This document shows positions 1 through 7,386 of a stretch of DNA of 7,386 nucleotides, piece by piece (position 1 is the first letter of the stretch; each line of letters starts with the position of its first letter). The position numbers and the translations under genes were made by a program. Under the pieces are notes generated by a model. That model saw only the letters and a program-made list of their open reading frames with translations, was not told where the DNA came from and searched no databases. This DNA is from Rhodobacteraceae bacterium UBA1943 (GTDB lineage: Bacteria > Pseudomonadota > Alphaproteobacteria > Rhodobacterales > Rhodobacteraceae): NCBI GenBank assembly GCA_002336845.1, contig DDEX01000112.1:1-7386 (forward strand), in the 5' to 3' direction.

Positions 1-1
1 T

Positions 2-820
2 GGCATCGCCATGGGCTTTGCCCGGTTGCAGGGTGCGCGCACCTCGCTGGTGGTCGATGCTGCGGCGCCCCCGGGGGGCCGCGCCAGCCATGATGCCCAT
101 GCCTCGACCCTTGGCTTCGAGCTCACATCGGGTCGCCGCCCCTTGGTGGTGTCTTGCGGATCGGGTCGCAGCTTTGGTGCCGAATGGCGGCAGGCGGGGC
201 GGGCAACGGCCTCGCATTCCACTCTTGCGCTTGATGGCTTTTCTTCGTCCCGCCTTGATGCGCGCGAGCAAGCACTGGCCGACCGCGCCAATGTCACGCT
301 GTTTCGGCAGGGCGATGACGCGACCGGCGTTCACCTGCATCTGGCGCATGACGGCTGGGTCGCCACCCACGGCCTGACACACCGGCGCGACCTGCACCTT
401 TCCGCCAACGGCCGCACCCTGACCGGGGCCGATACGCTGATTGCCGAAGGCCATGCCAACAACCTGCGCTTTGAGCGGCTGCTGACGCGCGGCGGGCTGA
501 CCGGCGTCGCCTTTGCCTTGCGGTTTCATCTGCACCCCGATGTGGATGCCACGCTGGATATGGGCGGGGCCGCCGTGTCGCTGGTTCTGAAAAGCAGCGA
601 GATCTGGGTGTTCCGCCATGACGGCCACGCCCGCCTGTCGCTGGAACCTTCCGTTTACCTTGAGGCCGGTCGGCTGAAGCCCAGGCCCTCGCGGCAAATC
701 GTCCTTTCCGGCCGCGCCATCGGGATCGAGACGCGGCTGGGCTGGACCTTGGCCAAGGCACAGGATACTCCGCTGGCCATCCGCGACCTTGACCGGGACG
801 ATCTGCCAGTTCCGCTTTGA
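2..820 (+). CDS. Heparinase II/III family protein, C-terminal part (5' end outside window)
   Basis: The reading frame is open to the left edge, so this is the C-terminal ~272 residues of a longer protein; family members are usually about 550-600 residues. Visible hallmarks of the heparinase II/III-like beta-sandwich domain are an H-D-A-H-A segment (nt 89-103) followed by a TLGFEL...GRRPLVVSCGSG stretch, and an A-S-H-S-T-L-A-L-D-G segment (nt 209-238) matching the family's 'aHNTl.vdG' pattern. Family members are polysaccharide lyases or relatives acting on uronic-acid polymers. The catalytic alpha-toroid domain would lie upstream, so neither activity nor substrate can be judged. The family is often found in Rhodobacterales without a proven role. 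The gene ends 31 bases before purH on the same strand with no visible terminator, so read-through is likely. The in-frame ATG at 11 is internal: similarity to the family continues to the edge and no ribosome binding site precedes it. Family assignment is fairly sure; function is unknown. Confidence -1.
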   Translation, partial: GIAMGFARLQGARTSLVVDAAAPPGGRASHDAHASTLGFELTSGRRPLVVSCGSGRSFGAEWRQAGRATASHSTLALDGFSSSRLDAREQALADRANVTLFRQGDDATGVHLHLAHDGWVATHGLTHRRDLHLSANGRTLTGADTLIAEGHANNLRFERLLTRGGLTGVAFALRFHLHPDVDATLDMGGAAVSLVLKSSEIWVFRHDGHARLSLEPSVYLEAGRLKPRPSRQIVLSGRAIGIETRLGWTLAKAQDTPLAIRDLDRDDLPVPL

Positions 821-851
821 TCTTGTCCCCCTCTAGCCTGAGGAACCGCCC

Positions 852-2435
852 ATGACCGACCTCGTAGCCATCCGCCGCGCATTGATTTCCGTTTCCGACA
901 AGACCGGGATGCTGGACCTTGCCCGCGCCCTGCACGCGCATGGGGTGGAGCTTTTGTCCACCGGCGGCACCTCGGGGATGATCCGCGATGCGGGTCTGCC
1001 GGTGCGCGATGTGTCGGATGTGACGGGATTCCCCGAGATGATGGACGGTCGGGTCAAGACCCTGCACCCCAAGGTGCATGGCGGCCTGCTGGCGCTGCGC
1101 AACAATGCCGAACATGTGGCGGCGATGACCACCCACGGGATCGAGGCGATCGACCTGCTGGTCGTCAACCTCTACCCGTTCGAGGCAACGGTGGCCAAGG
1201 GCGCCGACTATGACACCTGCATCGAGAATATCGACATCGGTGGCCCGGCGATGATTCGCGCCGCCTCGAAGAACCATGCCTTCGTGGCGGTCGTCACCGA
1301 CCCCGCCGATTATTCCGACCTGCTGGCACAGCTTGATGCCAACAAGGGCGCGACGACCCTGACCTTCCGTCAGCACCTTGCGCTGACCGCCTATTCGCGC
1401 ACCGCCGCCTATGACACGGCCGTTTCCACCTGGCTGGCGGGTGCGATCGGCGAGACGACGCCCCGTTACCGCAGCTTTGCGGGCAAGCTGGCGCAACCCT
1501 TGCGCTATGGCGAAAACCCGCACCAGTCGGCAGCCTTCTATACCGATGGGTCCAACCGCCCCGGCGTTGCGACGGCAAAACAGTGGCAGGGCAAGGAACT
1601 GTCCTACAACAACATCAACGACACCGATGCGGCCTTTGAACTGGTCGCCGAATTTTCGGCTGGCCCGGCTTGCGCCATCATCAAGCACGCCAATCCCTGC
1701 GGCGTGGGGCAAGGCAAGACGCTGACCGAGGCTTATCTTCGCGCCTATCAGTGCGACCAAACCAGTGCCTTTGGCGGCATCGTCGCCCTGAACCAGCCGC
1801 TTGATGCCGCGACGGCGGAAGAGATCGTGAAAATCTTCACCGAAGTCGTCATCGCGCCGGGTGCCAGCGACGAGGCTAGGGCCATCTTTGCCGCCAAGAA
1901 AAACCTGCGCCTGCTGACCACCGATGCCTTGCCCGATGCAAAAAAGGGCAATCTGGCCTTCCGCCAGGTTGCAGGCGGATTCCTCGTGCAGGATTCGGAC
2001 GTGGACACGATTACCGCTGCAGACCTGAAGGTGGTGACGAAACGCGCGCCGACCGAGGCCGAACTGGCCGACCTCTTGTTCGCGTGGAAAGTGGCCAAGC
2101 ATGTGAAATCCAACGCCATCGTCTATGTGAAGGACGGCGCCACCGTGGGCGTCGGCGCGGGTCAGATGAGCCGGGTGGACAGCACCCGCATCGCTGCGCG
2201 CAAGGCCGAGGATATGGCCGATGTGCTGGGCCTGCCCCAATCGCCCACCATTGGCTCGGTCGTCGCCTCGGATGCCTTCTTCCCCTTCCCCGATGGCCTG
2301 CTGACGGCGGCGGCGGCGGGCGCAACCGCCGTGATTCAGCCCGGCGGTTCCATGAATGATCAGGCCGTGATCGACGCCGCCGATGCCGAAGGGCTGGCGA
2401 TGGTCTTTACCGGCCAGCGCCATTTCCGGCACTGA
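852..2435 (+). CDS. purH: Bifunctional AICAR formyltransferase / IMP cyclohydrolase PurH
   Basis: PurH catalyses the last two steps of de novo purine synthesis in the cytoplasm: formylation of AICAR with 10-formyl-THF to FAICAR, then ring closure to IMP. At 527 residues it has the usual full length. The N-terminal MGS-like IMP cyclohydrolase domain (about 1-195) shows SDKTG (15-19), STGGT (36-40) and the D-G-R-V-K-T-L-H-P-K motif (65-74). The transformylase domain (about 200-527) shows RYGENPHQ (218-225), the catalytic K-H-A-N-P-C-G motif (K278, H279), SAFGGI, and the conserved end with QPGGSMND and TGQRHFRH. All expected key residues are present. The start at 852 is supported by AGGA at 841-844, seven bases upstream, and by the family's usual N-terminus. 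lspA begins two bases after the stop. No riboswitch or purine operator is visible in the 31-base upstream gap. Confidence 0.98.
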   Translation: MTDLVAIRRALISVSDKTGMLDLARALHAHGVELLSTGGTSGMIRDAGLPVRDVSDVTGFPEMMDGRVKTLHPKVHGGLLALRNNAEHVAAMTTHGIEAIDLLVVNLYPFEATVAKGADYDTCIENIDIGGPAMIRAASKNHAFVAVVTDPADYSDLLAQLDANKGATTLTFRQHLALTAYSRTAAYDTAVSTWLAGAIGETTPRYRSFAGKLAQPLRYGENPHQSAAFYTDGSNRPGVATAKQWQGKELSYNNINDTDAAFELVAEFSAGPACAIIKHANPCGVGQGKTLTEAYLRAYQCDQTSAFGGIVALNQPLDAATAEEIVKIFTEVVIAPGASDEARAIFAAKKNLRLLTTDALPDAKKGNLAFRQVAGGFLVQDSDVDTITAADLKVVTKRAPTEAELADLLFAWKVAKHVKSNAIVYVKDGATVGVGAGQMSRVDSTRIAARKAEDMADVLGLPQSPTIGSVVASDAFFPFPDGLLTAAAAGATAVIQPGGSMNDQAVIDAADAEGLAMVFTGQRHFRH

Positions 2436-5400
2436 TCATGCGGCGGCTGGCTCTTTCTGCCCTGATCACCCTTGCGCTGGACCAGGCATCCAAGCTGGGG
2501 GTTATCCATCTTGTTGGGCTGCGCGAACGCGGCGAGGTCAATGTGATCGACCCCCTGCTCAACTTTCGCTGGGCCGAGAATCGGGGCATGAACTTCGGCC
2601 TGTTCTACAGCGAAGCCGATCTGGGCCGTTGGCTGCTGGTCGCGCTGGCGCTGCTCATTTCGGGCTGGGTCATTCATTGGGTGCGCCAGAACCAGTTTGG
2701 TACATGGGCACAGGTTTCGGCGGGCGTGCTGGTTGGCGGTGCCATCGGCAATGTGATCGACCGACTGGCATATGGATATGTCGCTGATTTCCTCAATATG
2801 TCCTGCTGCGGGATCGAAAACCCGTTCTCGTTCAATGTGGCCGATGTGGCAATTTTCGCGGGCGCACTCGGTCTGGTGCTGTTTACGGGGGCATCCGGCG
2901 GGAACAAAGCCGCCAAGGCGGGCCCCAAGCGCCGAAAGACCCCGTGACGCGGGTTTCCCGATAGGCTAAGACGGCGGAAAGCTAAGGCGGAGGCAGACAT
3001 GACGGCGGCACGGGTGGTTCTCGCAATCGCGGGCGCGGCGCTTCTGTCTGTGGCGGGCTGCGGCTCGTCGGACAAGATGCCCCGGTTGATGAACGTCCGC
3101 TCCGATTCCCCCGGCCCTGACGAATTTTCGATCGTGCCGCCAAAGGCTCTGGCCATGCCCGAAGATCTGGCCGACCTGCCCGCACCCACGCCGGGTGGCA
3201 GCAACCGTACCGATGCCAACCCCGATGCCGATGCAATCGTCGCCCTTGGCGGCAAGCCGGGGGCTGCGGGCGGGGTTCCGGCTGCCGACGGCGCCCTGGT
3301 CAGCCGTGCGGGCCGCTACGGTGTCAATGGCAACATCCGGCCGACGCTGGCCTCGGAAGATCTCGACTTCCGGCGCAAGAACAACGGTCGCGTGCTGCAA
3401 CGGTTGTTCAGCGTGAACGTCTATTACAACGCCTATGGCAAGATGGAGCTGGACCAGCACGCCGAGCTGCTGCGCTGGCGCAAGGCGGGGGCCAAGACCC
3501 CCTCGGCCCCACCCCGTCAGCCCGGCGAAGAATAATCACATTCGCGTCGGCCCCTCCTGCCGGGGCTTGCGCCCATCCCCTTGACGGGTAGCTTGGCCGC
3601 CGATGCCAGTAACCCGTCCGAGGATGCCGATGTTGCGAAGCCTGACTGCCGGATGCCTTGCCCTTGCAACCCTTGGCACCCCGGCGCTTGCCGATGCCGT
3701 GACCACCTATCACCTGAAGAACGGCCTCGACATCGTGGTGATCGAGGATCATCGCGCCCCGGTCGTCACGCAGATGGTTTGGTATCGCATCGGCGCAGCC
3801 GATGAACCCCCGGGCCACTCTGGTATTGCACATTTTCTGGAACACCTGATGTTCCAGGGCACCGCCACCATGAAGGCGGGCGAGTTTTCTGCCACGGTCG
3901 AGCAGAACGGCGGCAATGACAACGCCTTTACCACCTCGGACTATACCGCCTATTTCCAGCGCATCGCCGCCGACCGGCTGGAGCTTGTCATGAAGATGGA
4001 GGCCGACCGGATGCGCAACCTCCAACTGACCGAAGACGATGTGACCACTGAACGCCAGGTCATTCTGGAAGAGCGCGGCCAGCGCACCGACAGCGACCCA
4101 GGCGCGCTGTTCACCGAACAGCGCAGTGCAGCGCAATACCTGAACCATCCCTACGGCATCCCGGTGATCGGCTGGCGGCACGAGATGGAAAAACTGTCGC
4201 GGCAGGATGCGCTGGATTTCTACAAGGCCAATTACGCACCCAACAACGCCATTCTGGTGGTGGCAGGCGATGTAAAGCCGAACGATGTGCTGCATCTGGC
4301 GGAAAAGACCTATGGCCCGCTGGAGCCCTCCAAGGACATCAAGCCCCGCTCCCGCCCGCAAGAGCCGCCACAACTGGCAGAACGCCGGTTGACCATGGCG
4401 GATGAACGGGTATCCGAACCCTATCTGGTGCGGACCTACCTTGCGCCCGAGCGCAATGCGGGCGATCAGAAAACCGCCGCCGCGCTGACCATTCTGGCCG
4501 AATTGCTGGGGGGAAACCCGACCAGCTCTGTCCTGGCCAAATCCCTGCAATTCCAGCAGAAAAAGGTTGTCTGGTCCGCGGCATTCTATGATGGCGCGGC
4601 CGTCGATCCCACGACATTTGGCCTTTACCTTACCCCGGTGCCCGGCGTTGACCTTGCCGATGCCGAAAAGGCGATGGATGAGGTTCTGGCCAAATTCCTG
4701 AAAGACGGGCCCGACCCGGCCGATTTCGACCGCATCAAGACCCAGATCCGCGCCCAGGAAATCTATGCCAAGGACAGCGCCGAGGGGCAGGCCAACGAAT
4801 ACGGCCAGGCGCTTGCCATCGGCCTGACGGTCAAGGACGTGCAGGACTGGCCCAAGATCCTGCAAGAAGTGACGGTGGACGATGTGATGAAAGCCGCGCG
4901 CGACGTGTTGAACCGCGACCACGCCGTCACCGGCTGGCTAGTGCCCAAGGCCAAGGAGGCCGCGCAATGATCTCCCTCCTCCGGGCCGCCGTTGCCCTTT
5001 TCGTCTTTGCCCTGCCGCTCAACGCTGAAACCGCCATTCAGCAGGTCACCTCGCCCGGTGGCATCAAGGCCTGGCTGGTCGAGGATCATTCGATCCCCTT
5101 CACCGCGCTGGAACTGCGCTTCAAGGGCGGCACCTCGCTGGACGCTCCGGACAAGCGCGGGGCGGTCAACCTGATGACCGCGACGTTGGAGGAAGGGGCG
5201 GGCGCGATGGATGCCCAGGGCTTTGCCGCCGCTCGCGACGGGCTGGCTGCGAAGATCGGCTTCGGTTCGGATGCCGATGGTGTCTCGGTCTCGGCCCAGT
5301 TCCTGACCGAAAAGCGCGACGCTTCCGTCACCCTGATCCGCGAGGCGCTGGTGAACCCGCGCTTCGATCAGGACGCGGTGGACCGCGTGAAGGGGCAGGT

Positions 5401-7386
5401 TCTGGCCAACCTGCGGGCCTCTGCCGAAGACCCGGGCAAGATCGCGGGCGACCTTCTCTCGGCCCGCAGCTTTGGCACCCATCCCTACGGCAGCAACGGC
5501 GACGGCACGATTGACAGCGTGACCGCCCTGACCCGCGACGATGTGGTCGCCGCCTGGAAGGCCGCGATTGCCCGCGACCGCATTTACGTTTCTGCTGCGG
5601 GCGACATTACGCCCGAAGAGCTCGGCAAGCTGCTTGACCGGCTTTTGGCCGATCTGCCCGCGACTGGCGCGCCCCAGCCCGGCGATGCCACCTTCAACGA
5701 CAAGGGCGGGGTCAAGCTGCAACCCTTCCCGGGCCCAACCTCGGTGGTTCTGTTTCAGCAAGGCGGCATCAAGTTCACCGACCCCGATTATTTTGCCGCT
5801 GTTCTGCTGAACGAAATCCTTGGCGGCGGTCGGTTTTCAGCTCGCCTGATGACCGAGGTGCGCGAAAAACGCGGGCTGACCTACGGCGTCGGCACCTCGC
5901 TTGCCAGCTATGATCATGCCCAGACCCTTGTAGGCCAGTTTCAGGCCTCGAATGAAAAGGTGGCAGAGGCGATCAAGGTCATTCAGGACCAATGGGCCGA
6001 GGTGGCAAAGAATGGCGTCACCGAGGATGAGCTGGACCGCGCCAAAACCTATATGACCGGCGCCTATCCCTTGCGGTTTGACGGCAACTCCAACATCGCC
6101 TCGATTCTGGTCGGAATGCAGATGATGGGCCTGTCGCCCGACTATCCGCGCACCCGCAATGACCGGGTGAATGCGGTGACGCTGGACGATGTAAAACGTG
6201 TCGCCGCCAGGCTGATCAAGCCTGATAACCTGTTCTTCGTCGTGGTAGGCAGCCCCACCAATCTGAAAACCACCGAATAGGCGTGTACGGGCACGAAGCA
6301 GGAACCATCCCTTCCCCGAATCTGTGGCACCTGCTAGAAATGGTGGCATGACTCTTCATGCCACCCATATCTCGACAACTGACCGTCCAGACCCTCGTCC
6401 CGTGATCCGCCCGCTGGATGAGGCCGCGATCAATCGCATCGCGGCGGGCGAGGTGGTGGAGCGTCCCGCATCGGCGGTGAAAGAGCTGGTGGAAAACGCG
6501 CTGGATGCCGGGGCGCGACGGATTGCGGTTGATTACTCTGCTGGCGGCAAGGTTCTGATCCGCGTCACCGATGACGGCTGCGGCATGACCGCCACCGATC
6601 TACCGCTGGCAGTCGCCCGCCATGCCACGTCAAAGATCGACGGTAGTGACCTGCTCAACATCCACAGCTTTGGCTTTCGCGGAGAGGCGCTGGCCTCGCT
6701 CGGTTCCGTTGGGCGCCTGACCCTCACCTCCCGCGCCGAGGGGCACGAGGCGGCGCAGATCACCGTCACCGGCGGGCGCGAAGGCCCGGTCAAGCCTGCC
6801 GCCCTGTCGCGCGGGACCGTGATCGAGCTGCGCGACCTCTTTTTCGCCACGCCTGCCCGCCTGAAGTTCCTGCGCACCGACCGGGCTGAGGCGGGCGCGA
6901 TTGCCGAGGTCGTCCGCCGTCTGGCGATGGCAGAGCCGATGGTCGGTTTTACCCTGTCAGAAGTGGCTGAGGGCGAGGCACCGCGCACCATCTTTCGCGC
7001 CGACCCGCAATCGGGCGATTTTTTCGACGCGCTGCATGGCCGGCTGACGCAGATGCTGGGCGCCGATTTCACCACCAACGCGCTAAAGATCGACATCGAG
7101 CGCGAGGGCCTGCACCTTTCCGGCTATGCCGCCCTGCCGACCTATTCGCGCGGCTCTTCGGTTCAGCAATTCGCCTTCGTGAACGGCCGCCCCGTGCTGG
7201 ACCGGATGCTTCTGGGTGCGCTGCGGGTGGCCTATTTCGACTTTCTGTCGCGCGACCGGCACCCCGCCGCCGTCCTCAACATCACCTGCGATCCTGAGCG
7301 TGTGGATGTGAACGTCCACCCTGCCAAGGCAGAGGTGCGCTTTCGCGAACCCGAGGCGGTGCGCAGCCTGATCATCACCGGCCTGC

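Overview
The window is a GC-rich, densely coded stretch with all real genes on the + strand. The proteins resemble those of alphaproteobacteria of the order Rhodobacterales: a DUF3035/BamF-type lipoprotein (a BAM-complex subunit type known from alphaproteobacteria), a purH-lspA junction, tandem M16 peptidases, and high G/C at third codon positions. Genus cannot be settled from the sequence alone.

Layout: (1) 2-820, the C-terminal part of a heparinase II/III-family protein cut by the left edge; (2) 852-2435, purH, the bifunctional enzyme for the last two steps of IMP synthesis; (3) 2438-2947, lspA, lipoprotein signal peptidase; (4) 2999-3535, a DUF3035 lipoprotein, candidate BamF; (5) 3630-4970 and 4967-6280, two overlapping secreted M16-family genes, the first with an intact zinc site and the second without one; (6) 6348 to the right edge, the N-terminal two-thirds or so of mutL. 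Gaps are 67 bases or less except one of 94 bases before the first M16 gene, so much or all of the block could be transcribed together. No RNA genes, mobile elements or CRISPR arrays were seen.

How it fits together: lspA to the second M16 gene reads as a cell-envelope group. LspA processes prolipoproteins, and the next gene encodes one with a clear lipobox. The two M16 proteins both carry signal peptides and probably form a periplasmic heterodimer, in which one subunit supplies the zinc site and the other the substrate-binding Arg/Tyr pair. purH and mutL are housekeeping genes at the flanks.

Most of the window is ordinary core genome. The points most worth a second look are the complementary loss of motifs in the two M16 subunits and a perfect 9-bp inverted repeat that buries the likely mutL start codon, with an alternative GTG start and a 15-codon overlapping reading frame just downstream.
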